NCBI GenBank assembly: GCA_951799425.1
Contig: OX637394.1
Coordinates: 41,093,642-41,157,641 of the forward strand
DNA from: Ilex aquifolium
Taxonomy: Eukaryota > Streptophyta > Magnoliopsida > Aquifoliales > Aquifoliaceae
DNA: 64,000 nt
Reading direction: 5' to 3'
Shown: one piece after another, positions 35,801 through 46,813 of the stretch
Layout of the letters: each line of letters begins with the position of its first letter
How positions within the stretch are numbered: position 1 is the first letter of the stretch
Made by a program: the position numbers and the translations under genes
The notes under the pieces: model-generated
Databases searched by the model: none
Told to the model about the DNA's origin: nothing
The model's input: the letters and a program-made list of their open reading frames with translations, nothing else

Positions 35801-38800
35801 TTATGGGAGACTGTGCCATTCTCCGGTTTGTTGGACGGAGGTTGTAGAGAGACCCTCTACGGGTTCGGATTTGGTTAGGGACACCTCGAAGAAGGTGGAC
35901 TTGATATAGAAGCGTCTTCTCACGGCTCAAAACATGCAGAAGAGCTTCGCCGACAGACGACGGCGACCTCTAGAGTTTGGGGTTAGAGATCACGTCTTCT
36001 TGAAGGTGATGCCTAAGAGGAGAGTGGTCAGGTTCGGGAAGCAGGGAAAGCTGTCGCCGAGGTATATTAGGCCCCTCGAGGTACTTGAGAGGGTTGGTAC
36101 AGTTGTTTACCGGTTGGCGTTACCGCCAAATTTATCAGGTGTTCACGCGGTATTCCATGTCTCCATACTCCGGAAGTACACTCCAAATCCGACACGTGGT
36201 GGATCAGGGCGAGCTGGTTGTTGATGCTGATGAGACCTTCGAGGAGGGACCGGTGCGTATTATGGATAGCTGAAATCAGGTTTTGCGAGGTAAGACTGTG
36301 AGGCTGATGAAGGTGTTGTGGCAGCACCGAGGTGTGGAGGAGGCGACATGGGAGCGTGAATACACTATACGTACCAATTATCTATTCTTGTTCGCGGATG
36401 AAGGTACATTCTTGTAGTCATTCAGTGTTATATGACTGTTGCATATGCATGTGGTTGAATGTGCATGTGTGTAAATTTCGAGGACGAAATTTCTTTTAAT
36501 GGGGGAAGAATGTAAAATCAGGGTAAATTTGAATTTTAATGAAAAAGGGCAAATTGATAAATTGCCACTACGGTACGGGTTGAAAATTCGAATTTTTCTA
36601 AAACTCGGATGACAAAACGGACCGCATCATTATATTTTTCTCGCGAAATCTAGTTACCCAGTCAATTTTTGTTGAATTCCGAGACAGTCGGATTTTTTGT
36701 GTTTTACGAGGCGATCGGGTATCGCGTGACCTAAATAAACGAGACTGGGAATTACATTGCGAGAAGTGAAAAATAATTTAAATCTAGTTCAAATAAAAAT
36801 ATTTTGAACTTGAATCGGGACGAAATTTAATTGTTTCGGGATAAAATCGGACCCAGGAAAGGAGGACTTGTGGCGCAACGTGGGCCAAGCATCCTAGGGG
36901 TATAAATAGGGGAGAAAATCAGATTTTCTCCCCATGGTTCAGCTGGGTTTTACGTTGAAGAGGAAGAGAGGAAAAAATGGAGAGTTCTCAACTTCTCTCT
37001 ACAATCTACGACTCTACGTTCGTCGAATCGACTCGGGCCAAGAACAAAGATTGTTCTACGCGACGAGGGTTACAAAACCACACCAAAAAGCACGGATTTT
37101 GACGAAGTTCAAGAAACGAAATTTTGGGAAATCAAGGGTTAGAGCTTGATTTGGGTCTTGGAAGGCTTGTTACCACTTGTTTTATACTTCAAGAGGTAGA
37201 ATTCCTTTCCTAATTAGGTTTATTCCAACTTAGGGTTGATGTATGGAATAGATAAGGTGTTAGAGATGTAATCTCATGTATAACACTTACCTATGGTATT
37301 AAAATGTGGAAAATGAGTATTAAGAATGACTAAAATCAATTCTAGCATGAATTGGGTATATAGAAATTACTTCTTGTGATTTCTGGAGAAATGTGGTAAT
37401 TTGGGCATATTATGTGTTACATGATTTGATGCCTTGAATTATATATGAGGGTGTTTGATAAAATATTGTGAATGATATATGTGGATGTTGATGAAATGCC
37501 TATGTGAATTAAGTGTGTTATTTGCATTGATTATGTTATAACATGTTTGAGATTGATGTTGAGAAATGTTGGTATATGCATTATGATATATTGACATTGA
37601 AGACTTGGAAATGTTGAAGGAATATTGTTCATATTGTGCTTATGACATGTTGAACATGGTATTGTAATTGCAATTGAAATCTTGGTTGCATAAGTATATA
37701 AAATGCAATGGTTCATTACATTTGCATATTGCACGGGAAACATCGCATTCATGGGCATTGACATGAGTGTAGGTGTGTGTGCATGTTGTTGGATCAAACA
37801 CCATTCTTGGTGGTTGATAAGTGGACTTGGTATAGTTGGACCAAGGTTTGACAGAGTTGTACGGTTGCATAAAAAACTTATGTCGGGTATATCAAGCAGG
37901 GCTAGATTCTTCCTCGCGTGCAAGACCCGATTACTGGTTTATACACTTCCGATGGTGTAAGTCCAAAAAAGTGTAACGGTGTGCGAAACCGGCGGTGAGA
38001 TTCCAAAATCCAAATACCCAACAAAGACACATGGTTTATTTTTGAAAAGTCATTGGATGTGCAACATCAATGACGAGGGCTTGAAATGTCCGGTTTCAAA
38101 ATCATGACATTGCATGTGTTATGGGAGCCGATAAGAGCTCGGGTTGAGTTTCTTGTGTGAGTTTCATCTCATATCATGGCGTGACATAGATGATTCCATT
38201 GTTGAATTGTATATTCTTGAATGGAGTGATTGTTGCTTGTGAATTGCATGTGAACATTTCATATGCATCTAGTTTGGGGAGTAGCCTCTTTAGGAGATAC
38301 CCTATTGAGCGTGGCTCACCCTTTATGGGGACAATATTTCAGGTGCTGGACATGCGCCGGTGGACGGCTCTCACTCGGGCCCTCATTGTTGAAGAAAAGC
38401 CGAAATGTGGCTTTCAAATTATGTTTTTGTAAAACTAATATGTTATTTAGTTTTTGGGCATGTAATGTATGCGAGAGATTGTAATCGAACTCATATGAAC
38501 TATGTTTTATGTAAAATTGCATGTTGTATGAGTTTGAGTTGATGTTGTATAAGGTTGGAATGAATTGGAATTGAAAAATGATGGAATCGGGGAAAAACTG
38601 GGAAGACCTACAGGTAGAACGATGGGTTCTTCTACCGATAGAACTTTTCCAGTAGGTTTTTCCTACCGACAGAACGTCAAGTTTTACGATAGAACTTTTT
38701 CACTGAGTTTTCCTACCGGTAGAACATTGACATTTCTACCGGTAGAACTTTTCCAGAAAGTTTTCCTAACGGTAGAACATGGACATCTTCTACTGGTTGG

Positions 38801-41800
38801 TTTTTCTAAAATTTCAAATTTTAGCTTTTAATATGTTTCCGGGCCTCGAGTCTTTTTGTTCAAATGATGTAAATAGACAATAATTGAGTATGAATTGAGG
38901 TATATTAGACCTTGGAAGGGTCATTTGATTGAATGATATACATGTTCTGCGTTTGAGAGTGTCCGGTACAAGGGAGACTCTGTCCAAACTCTGTGTGGTC
39001 TGTGATCCCGATAAAGGGGATGTTGTGTCGTGATGTCGGGTTATGCGGATTCACGGGTATTTTCGTGGGTTGATGGGTTATCAACGAGTTGACAAAGGAC
39101 TCCCGGTTTTAGGGGCGGAACACCTGAACACTAGGGGTGCAACTCGGGCGGGTTGAGAGGTCAACCCTAACCTAACCCTAGGTATATAATCTTCAATCTT
39201 AATCCTACCTCAACCCAGGTACTCAACCCGAGTACTGTCTGAGTTTAATTTGGGCGGTCTCGGTTGAATTCGAGTTACTTAATTCGGGTTAAAAATCGGG
39301 TTGGGCTGGGGTTACTTAATTCGGGTTGATAAAAGAGAGAGAAGTGACAAGTAAGAGAGGGAGTTTGAGAGTCTGAGACGACTCAGACGAGTGAGAGAAG
39401 GAGGCTGAGAGTCTGAGATGAGACTTAGATGAGGGAGAGAGGGAGGTTGAGAGTCTAAGACCAGATGAGAGATGACTGACGAGTGAGAGAGGGATCTGGG
39501 AGTGATGAAGGAACAGGGGTGAAGACTTGAAGTGAAGTGAAAGTATGGACTCTGAAGAGTGAAGATAAATACTAATCCTAGTTAAATATATATTATATAT
39601 TTATGTATATTCGGGTTCACCCGAGGCTTGCCCGAATTCAATTCGAGTTGGGATTTTTTTGTCCAAGCCTAATCCAAGTATTAAAAATTCTAACCCAAGC
39701 CTTATTTTTTTCGGGTTGGGCTTGGGTTGAATTCGGGTTGGCCCGCCCAAGTTGCATCCCTATTGAACACTTAGGGTGTGTTTGTTAACTCAAATTTAGC
39801 ACTTAAAATGAATGTATTTGACACTTATTAATTAAGCTCGTTTGATAACTAAAATTTTAACTTTCTTAATATGTTAAGTGCTCCTTTAAAATATGCTACA
39901 ATATTAATTAGGAGATCCCTTACTTAATTATGAAATCTGAAAGCGCTCAGTAAAATTATCTTTAATAATATTTATAATATGACAATTATATCCCGAAATA
40001 TTTTACAATCTTATTAAAACTCTAATTAGTGTTATCTCTAAAACTCCTAACCTATCTATCCTCCTTGTCAATCGTCTTCTTCAAATAATAGGTGTGCTTC
40101 TTCTTCTTCTTCTATTTTTTTCTTTGCTCGTCTGCTGCAAATAAACATGTTGAAAAACACACCGATGTTCACTACACACCCACATTCACACTCACACACG
40201 CACACACAGACATGCACTGTACACCCACCCACCCATCCATCTAAACTACCCACACACAAGCACAAATTGCACACACACACACACATATATTATTAATGAG
40301 ATTTAATTTAATTTATTTTTTAATTTGATTATTTATTTATTGTTATCCGATTATTTGTTAGTTATTGTTTTTTTTTTATCAGATGTTATTGTTCGCTTAT
40401 TGTGATTCGATTATTTATTTGTCGTTCTTTTTTTTTTTGATCAGATGTTATTATTCAGTTATTGTGTTATTCAATTTATTATTGATTTGATATATTGTCA
40501 TTTTTTATTAGATAAAAACATATTTTATAAATATTTTTAAATTAAAGAGTGGAAGGGTAAAACTGAAAATTAATTTATTTTCAGACGTCAGTTCTGTGTA
40601 GTTATCAAATAGTTTGGTTTAATTCAGTACTTAAATTTCAGTGGATACCAAACAGTCCACAAATTCAGTATTCATCTTCCAGCTTGCAGACTTCAACTTT
40701 CAGTTTTATCAAACACCACTTTAGTAAAGTTGAATTGACCAGTAATTTGCTAATTTCATTATGGGAAAATGTAATTCTTAGCTTTACTTTATTGTGTCAT
40801 GTAGCTTTCTAAATGCACTTAAGTTCCCTTTTCCTCACTAGGAAATGAAGATTTTTTGACCTAAAAAATGTGCAGCTGTACTGTTCTGAAACTAAAGGGA
40901 CTGAACAATGTGAAGACGATGATTTTTACGAGGATTTCGATATGGATGAAGTTGACTTGAACATTGAGAACTACGAAGAACTATTTGGTGTAACTCTGAA
41001 TGATACTGAACAGCTTTTCGAGAATGATGGGATTGATAGCTTGTTTGGGATGAAGGACATGTCTGGTGCCGATTCCAACTGTCAGGGTGCATATGTTACT
41101 GAGGTTCTCTCTCATCTCATCATTCTAGATTGCTTAATGTTATTTTTCTTATCGTTGGTCTGTCATGGAATTGCTTTTTGATCTTAGGAAAAGTGAACTT
41201 TTTCAATGAACTGTACTGTGCCATCCTTCTCATCTATATTTTTGGTTAAATGGAATTTTATTGATGGAGATAGCATATTTATACTCCTGTTTTCATAGAA
41301 TATTCTCAGAAGGAAAATGCTATTTGAACCTAATTTGGGGACCTTATTTAGAGACCTAATGATGTACAGTCATTTGATTGGTTGTGGGCTCCATATAACA
41401 TTAGAACTCACAACTAATCCAATGGTTGCAGTGAAACCACATCATTAGGTCCCAAAATAAGGTCCCAAAATAAGGTCCCTGTAGCATTGCTCTTAAGGAA
41501 ATATGCAATCATATTTTCCTTAATTAGATTAGATTTTGTTCGCTTTCTAGTACTGCAATAACTCCATTTCCCTCAGGAACATATAAAAGAACAGGAATGA
41601 CAACCTGAAAGCCAGAAATGAATGTGCTCAGGTAAAATATTGTAGGCTTCAAGACCGAGGTATCCACCTTTCAAACAAGCACAACCCTTAGCTGCCTTTG
41701 AACATCTACGTCAAAATGGTGCAGACAAGCTTGATATTGGTTCAAATCCAATTCGAGAGTATTAAATGCTAAATCGAGTTCCTCAGAGAACTCTTTGTTA

Positions 41801-43082
41801 GGCACAAAGCTTCATGTGTTTTGACTATTTAGAAACAAGATGGCTGTCCCTGGTGTTTGCTTGTGAGCTTTCTTTGTTAGGAATCAGTTCTTCCATTGTG
41901 ATGACTATATCAAGACTAATTGCATATATAATTGGAATGCTTGCTAAATTTTTTGCATTGATTCCTCAATATGTTCATGGAATACTGGGATGATCCATCC
42001 CCAACATTCTATGCCTGCATCTATATGTTAGCCAAGTAAATGCGTTCCAATCTCTGAATAAAGCTGCTCATTCTAGTACTGCAATGCCGTCAACAAAATC
42101 TGTTCACCTAATTTTTAGTGACCATTTCTGAGTTCATACTCGATTGCTGAATAAATCTTATATGTCCATAATCAGGGGTCATCAATTGGACTGGTGAATG
42201 CAATGCAGCCAACATGCAGCAATGCACCATCTGCTGATTCCATGATGAGCTGTAAGACGGAACCGAACCCTTGTTTTCCAAGGCAAGCTCCCTCCAATCT
42301 CTCATTTTCTGGCCTCACTGGGGAGAGTGGTGCTGGAGATTATCAAGATTGTGGGGCTTCTTCAATGCTTCTCATGGGAGAACCTCCATGGTATCCCCCA
42401 TGTCCTGAAAGTTCCTTCCCCATGACTAGCAGGTGTAGTGCTGTTTTGCGTTATAAGGAAAAGAAAAAGGCCCGCAAGTAAGTCTTCCTTTTTATTTTAT
42501 CATTTATTTACTTTTAGAAATGCTTAAAGTGGATTCAGGGGAATCACTTATTTTCTTCAGCATTCACATTACATCGTCTTTCTGTAGTATGCTCATGTAG
42601 GGGTGTCAATTTTATCCATTAACACAAACCCGACACGAACTTGACCTGACACAAAACTCGAAAATAACTCGATTGATATGAACCCGATATGTACCGAAAA
42701 TGACCTGACACAAAAATAATATGACCGAAGGTGACACGACACGACACAATTGAGCATGAGCATTTGGGATTCGGTTTTTCTCTGTGGTGTTGAAATTTCC
42801 AACCTCATGGGTCCATATTGGCATTACAATCCTTGGCTTGCATCTACTATAGTCCAGCTCTCAATACATGAATTTTTCCTTCCATTTATTTACCTTTTCT
42901 TTTTCCTATTCTTTCCATTTCTTAAACTCTTGTTGACATTGCCTGTGTATAGATTTGAGAAGAAAGTGAGGTATGCCTCTCGCAAGGCAAGAGCTGATGT
43001 AAGAAGGCGTGTGAAGGGACGCTTTGTCAAGACTGGTGATGCTTACGACTACGACCCACTGAGTAAAACTCGAAGCTGTTGA
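32842..43082 (+). CDS. COL9: CONSTANS-LIKE 9/10-type B-box and CCT transcription factor, 415 aa
   Basis: Coding exons: 32842-33429, 40876-41103, 42176-42477, 42953-43082 (1248 nt, one frame). The N terminus carries two B-box zinc fingers: box 1 from [13 protein letters not shown] with [18 protein letters not shown] (residues 5-43), and box 2 from [13 protein letters not shown] with CQNCDWTGH (48-75). An acidic middle ([20 protein letters not shown], then ELFG) and a Ser-rich exon 3 lead to a C-terminal CCT domain ([36 protein letters not shown]), a nuclear-localising DNA-binding and NF-Y-binding module. The order B-box, B-box, CCT with the ELFG block matches the COL9/COL10 (BBX7/8) clade, linked to photoperiodic flowering and light signalling; the exact ortholog is not certain. 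Intron 1 is 7446 bp of mostly transposons. The intron 2 donor GAG|GTTCTC is weak but frame-conserving. Intact by sequence. Confidence 0.93.
33604..33848 (-). mobile_element. SMART-type mini LTR retrotransposon, copy 2 (245 bp)
   Basis: Direct repeats at 33604-33675 (72 bp) and 33780-33848 (69 bp), starting TGTTGAATCAC and ending CCAACA / TTGACA. A primer-binding-like GCTCTGATACTA (33768-33779) abuts the right repeat, so the element reads on the - strand. A perfect 5-bp target duplication AATAT flanks it (33599-33603 and 33849-33853). It matches the KNL1-intron copy throughout, including the interior TTTTGGGCCTAACTC-like and ATTATTAGAGT words. It lies in intron 1 of the CONSTANS-like gene, antisense to it. 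Confidence 0.92.
33854..35390. other. Intron sequence, nothing recognised
   Basis: Part of intron 1 of the CONSTANS-like gene between the SMART copy and the Ty3 fragment. It contains short open frames on both strands without domain signatures and may include older decayed insertions. Confidence 0.4.
35391..39122 (+). mobile_element. 5'-truncated Ty3 chromovirus: integrase end, chromodomain, 3' LTR
   Basis: Integrase core at about 35500-35690 ([17 protein letters not shown], then [12 protein letters not shown]). Downstream comes a part with stops ([19 protein letters not shown]), then the integrase C-terminal part at 35934-36190 ([32 protein letters not shown]). A chromodomain-like end follows at about 36268-36414 ([26 protein letters not shown]). 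The purine tract GGGGGAAGAA (36501-36510) abuts the presumed 3' LTR, which opens TGTAAAATCAG at 36511. A TATAAATAGG box lies at 36901. The LTR end is not certain; GGGCGGAACA at 39113-39122 is a candidate. Gag, protease, RT and the 5' LTR are absent, so it is dead. Chromodomain plus integrase type suits the Tekay/Del group. Confidence 0.82.
38600..38815. repeat. Array of imperfect CTACCGGTAGAAC repeats in the Ty3 LTR
   Basis: Words of the form TTC(T)TACCGxTAGAAC recur about eight times over 215 bp, two of them as the palindrome CTACCGGTAGAAC (38713 and 38736). Spacers share TTTTCCAG and TTTTCC. The array is inside the long terminal repeat, downstream of the TATA box. Confidence 0.8.
39132..39762. 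mobile_element. Nonautonomous hAT element, 631 bp, with 8-bp target duplication
   Basis: Ends TAGGGGTGCAACTCGGGCGGG (left) and CCCGCCCAAGTTGCATCCCTA (right) are near-perfect inverted repeats. Target duplication CTGAACAC (39124-39131) / TTGAACAC (39763-39770), one mismatch over 8 bp, as expected for hAT. The interior is rich in TCGGGTTG-like words and GAGAG runs, with no transposase. It lies next to the Ty3 LTR end in intron 1 of the CONSTANS-like gene. Confidence 0.87.
39771..40730. mobile_element. Probable nonautonomous TIR element, boundaries unsure
   Basis: The left TTAGGGTGTGTTTGTTAACTC and the right GTTTTATCAAACACCACTTTAG are imperfect inverted ends. The interior is AT-rich with CTT and CA repeats (40075-40110, 40190-40285). 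I find no clean target duplication, so the edges are approximate. Confidence 0.4.
41311..41496. mobile_element. Small palindromic MITE in intron 2 of the CONSTANS-like gene
   Basis: The left arm AATGCTATTTGAACC...GGGGACCTTATTTAGAGACCTAATGATGT matches the complement of the right arm ACATCATTAGGTCCCAAAATAAGGTCC...GTAGCATTGCTCTT. In the right arm AAATAAGGTCCC is doubled. The element is about 185 bp and could fold end to end. Similar words occur near 30740-30850 and 43880. Confidence 0.75.
42598..42755. repeat. Dispersed repeat remnant with ACCCGACACGA words
   Basis: Starts GTAGGGGTGTCAATTTTATCC and contains CCCGACACGAAC, GACCTGACACAAAA (twice) and GACACGACACGACAC. Related words occur at 29930-30410. 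It lies in intron 3 of the CONSTANS-like gene; probably a decayed TIR element. Confidence 0.45.
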
Positions 43083-44215
43083 GTCTTTATTATGTGCATA
43101 AGGAAAGAGATGATCAAATTTGAAAGAAAAGTCTTGATATATTTGGAAATGGGTGAAACTCAATGCTTTTTTAAGCAATAACAAGGTGTCTGATTGTATC
43201 ACAGGGGTTCTTGCTGGTGTTCAGTAGATAAACATGGATGTCGAAACCAGATTCCACTGCATCACCGTTGAAATTCAAGACGAGATGTAGCATTATCCAT
43301 CACCCGAAAAAGAATAGATGGATTGCAACATCACCTGACAAAGTGTAAATTTACGTTTGCTCTTGAGCAGCAAGCCTTCATTCTCTTTGAGCACGATCTG
43401 CAGTCCTGGAGGCAATGAATTGTCTATGATAACTTTATATTTCTATTTCTTCCTGATCCGATCACTTCACAAGCATCACGGTAGCCAAAACTAATTTTGC
43501 AGTGCAGATATGAGATTCTCAGCTGTAATATATCAGTTTTGTAGTCATGTCATGTATATATAGGATCAGTACATTATAGCCATGATGGGTGCCAAGATGT
43601 GATCAAAACAGAGAAGAAAAGCATGTAATCTGTAATAATTTTTTTTCCCGCGTTTCGTTCTTCTGGTGACATGTATAGCATAAATCATGTTTACAATGCT
43701 GAGGGGTAAGCTGAGTTTGTAATAATCCTCTAATGTTACAGTTCCAGATGAAGTCTTTGTTCTTCTAAATAATGTGAACAGGTTTTCTTGCTGCTTAGCT
43801 CTGCATTCTGGGGATGGGATTGCAGTGTTAGGAGGTTTAGTTCCTTTTTGATATTGTTGAGGTTTATGTCATATGAGCAATGCTATTTGGATTTAATTTA
43901 CCGACTTAATCAATCATTCATGTTGGTTTAAATACAATTGTTGATGCCAACTTTGCCACGACGTGTCTCGTCAAAACTGGAAATAATGTGTAGTGCCCTG
44001 AACTCCTGCTATGTTCAACTTGCAGGAACAAACAATCGTATCGTTTTCATTTGGACATTAATTCAGAAAAAGGTTAAGCAGCCTTCAGATTTTGAACATA
44101 CAATGCAAGCCACGTTTTGAGCAGAAGTCCAATTGTCTGTAGATATCCTCGTTGAATCACAAGATTAGCGCACGGGTTTTTCTACGAAAAACAAGACCGG
44201 AGACTTCTCATGGTC
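43083..44215 (+). other. 3' UTR and downstream flank of the CONSTANS-like gene
   Basis: No second gene is seen. The first several hundred bases likely form the 3' UTR; AATAAT near 43634 and AATAATCC near 43720 could serve as polyadenylation signals but are weak evidence. GAGCAATGCTATTTGGATTTAATTTACC at 43875-43902 is a fragment of the MITE type found at 41311. Confidence 0.45.
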
Positions 44216-44220
44216 ACCTC

Positions 44221-44804
44221 TGATGGGCCCGGCCTAGGGCCCAATTTGAATAAAGGATCCGCCTGGACAAAATTCGATGGGCCTAGCCCAAAAGAGATCC
44301 ATGTTTAGTCAACCTCGTCAAAGCTCCAAGAGCCACGTCATCAAGGAGTAGGCAGTGTCATCCCAACAGCCTCATCCACGCCACTTGGGGTAAGGAGTGG
44401 AGAAGTCAATCATGTCATCCTTAGACTTAGTCTTGAGGAGAGCTCCGTAACTGCCTCAGCCGTTGCAAGGAAGACGTCATCTCCACTAAATTAGCTACTT
44501 AGTTACTGAAAAGGCGCATCAGTCTGTTAAGAGGCACTATAAATTGTAAGACAATACATGGGGGCATCGATCACTATTATCTCTCTCTCACATTCTTGAG
44601 CTGTACCTGTAGCTTTCACTCGACCACACAACATTCTCCCTGAAGTAATAAAACTCCAAGGTCATCCTAGACCTTCATAGTGGAGTAGGTCACGTTAACC
44701 GAACCACTCTATATCTGTGCTTGTATTGTGTTAGCTTTCTTCTTATTTGTTTACTGCATTAATTACTTGTCGGATGATGCATAAAACCAATTTTTGCATC
44801 ATCA
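44221..44804 (+). repeat. 5' LTR of the Tat element
   Basis: 584 bp, TG...CA. A CTATAAATTG box lies at about 44537. It ends GCATCATCA directly before the primer-binding region. Confidence 0.93.
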
Positions 44805-44861
44805 ATTTGGTGTTGTCTGTGGGAACGACACAATTTTCACTCAACCATCCTTTTGTATCGA

Positions 44862-46130
44862 TGACAATCATCACTAGATCCATGAATCAGCCAGGAAACA
44901 ATCCACCGCGTGAGGAGGAAGTTGCCCCTCCACCAGCTAATCCTGTTCCGAACCCGCAACAAATGCTGAAAACAGTGTAACAACTAGTAGCCCAGAATCA
45001 GCAAATCCTACAATTGATGCTCTTTGGACAAGGAGATGTGTAGTTGGGAGAACGTCAAGCCAGAAGAGCTCCTCGCCCTGGGTGCCATGGAGGTCCCCAG
45101 ATGGGCGCCCCCTGCAGGGGAGCCCCTCATCAACACCACAGAGCAGCTCCTCCTCCTCCTCCTTCTCCTCCAGCTCCCACTTCCCATGCTGAAGACCCTC
45201 TTTTCTAGGAGGATGAGGGGGAAAATCAAAGTGTGGAGCATGGGAGCCACTTTCATGACCCATCCAAAGGAGTCCCCAATCATTGGGACGAAAAAATCAA
45301 GGAAGTACATAATCAACTGGGTGACGTCTTCAAAGTCATGAAGGCGCAAGGACCAGAAACTGTTGAGTACCTCGTAAGGCGCACTGACACACCTTTCGTA
45401 GCCGATGTGGCAAATTATCCTCTTCCCCAGAAATTCAAAATGACATCGGTGGAAGCGTTTGATAGCACGAAAGACCCACTAGATCACCTCGACACCTATA
45501 AGTCCTTGATGCAGCTGCACAATGTTCCTGACGAAATCATATGTAGGGTTTTCCCAACTACCCTGAAGGGATCTGCCTGACAGTGGTTCGCCAAGTTCAT
45601 CCCAGCCTCTATAGTCTCTTTCGCCGAACTGAGCAGATCTTTTGTATCACACTTCATCGGAGGACGCCGCCACCAGAAGCATGCCACCCACCTGCTCAGC
45701 ATAAAACAAGATCGAGATGAGAGTCTGAGGAGTTACCTCACTCGTTTTAACGAGTAGGTTCTCCAGATTGAGGAGCTCGATGATAAGGTCACCATGACCG
45801 CCTTCCTGGGAGGTCTTCGCTCATCAAGTTTCCTTTTTTTTTTTTCCAGTAATGAAGTGACCACCAAAGAGCATACCAGAACTATTGGCAAAAACTCAAA
45901 AATATATGAATGTTGAGGACATCACCAGGGTCGGGCAAGGTGAATCCTCACGAACAGGGGAAAAAAGGAATGAAAGAGACAGAGACGACAAGAGGGAGAG
46001 TGGAAACAAATGAGGCAGGGCAGAAAGGGTGTCTGCCAAAGACTGACTTGGTCCTCCCATCGCGACCACGACCATAACACAAACAATTGCTACGAGCTTA
46101 AAAGACAGATAGATGAGCTCATACAACGGG
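44862..46130 (+). pseudogene. Tat element gag, decayed
   Basis: Pieces of the capsid (retrotransposon gag) region occur in order: SVEAFDSTKDPLDHLDTYKS, RVFPTTLKGSA, WFAKFIPASIVSFAELSRSF, ESLRSYLTRFNE (about 45450-45755). A remnant of the zinc-knuckle neighbourhood follows (HRDHDHNTNNCYELKRQID, about 46055-46110). Several in-frame stops, at least one frame change and a T run at 45834-45847 break the gene. The packaging protein is not functional. Confidence 0.8.
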
Positions 46131-46723
46131 GACAGCTACGACAGTATGTTGCTGAAAGAGGTCAAGCACCACCACTAGCTCGTAACCAGGAGGACCAACA
46201 ACCTCTTGGAGAAATTCAAACCATCTCTGGAGGGCTCGCAGGAGGAGGAGAATCTCTCTCAGCTATGAAAGCCCATGCCAGAAAGGCTAGGCGCATCGAC
46301 GATCTGCGCCCGTCCAAGACACACAAGCAAGGAAATGACGAGATTATCTCCTTTTCAGATAAGGACCTGGAAGGAATTCAGCACCCTCATGACGACCCGC
46401 TGGTGCTAACTATGAATGTCGCCAATTTCCAAGTGCGGAGGATCCTCGTGGACAGCGGCAGCTCAGCAGATATCCTGTTCGCAGAAGCCTATGATAAGCT
46501 CCGCCTGGGGAGAGAAAGGTTGCAGCCCATCAGGTCGCCCTTTATTGGGTTCTCAGGGGAGAAGGTATACCCCTTAGGGTCCATCACCTTGTCAGTCACC
46601 GCCGGTGTAGCACCTCGAAGTTCCATGGTAATGGTGAACTTCTTGGTGATAGATTGCCCGTCAGCCAACAACGTCATCTTAGGGCGACCCGCTCTTAACA
46701 CCCTAAGAGTAGTGCCCTCCACG
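46131..46723 (+). pseudogene. Tat element aspartic protease region
   Basis: An open stretch shared with the end of gag holds the retroviral-type protease active-site motif LVDSGSSADIL (about 46447-46479). The second half carries GFSGEKVYPLG and VILGRPALN (about 46674-46700), the usual flap and C-terminal motifs. A TAG after PST ends this stretch, followed by another frame for RT. In an intact element this would be one polyprotein. Confidence 0.82.
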
Positions 46724-46813
46724 TAGCATCTCATCCTTCATTTTTCAACCCCAACTGGAATTGGAGAGGTTCGAGGAGATCAGGTTACAGCAAGAGAATG
46801 CTACGTCTCCTCC

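Noticed and set aside
36934..37149. 71-residue basic open frame
   Set aside because: Lies just downstream of the TATA box inside the Ty3 LTR; likely transcribed leader, not a gene.
38190..38484. Overlapping open frames in the LTR
   Set aside because: Inside the Ty3 LTR and without domain; chance open frames.
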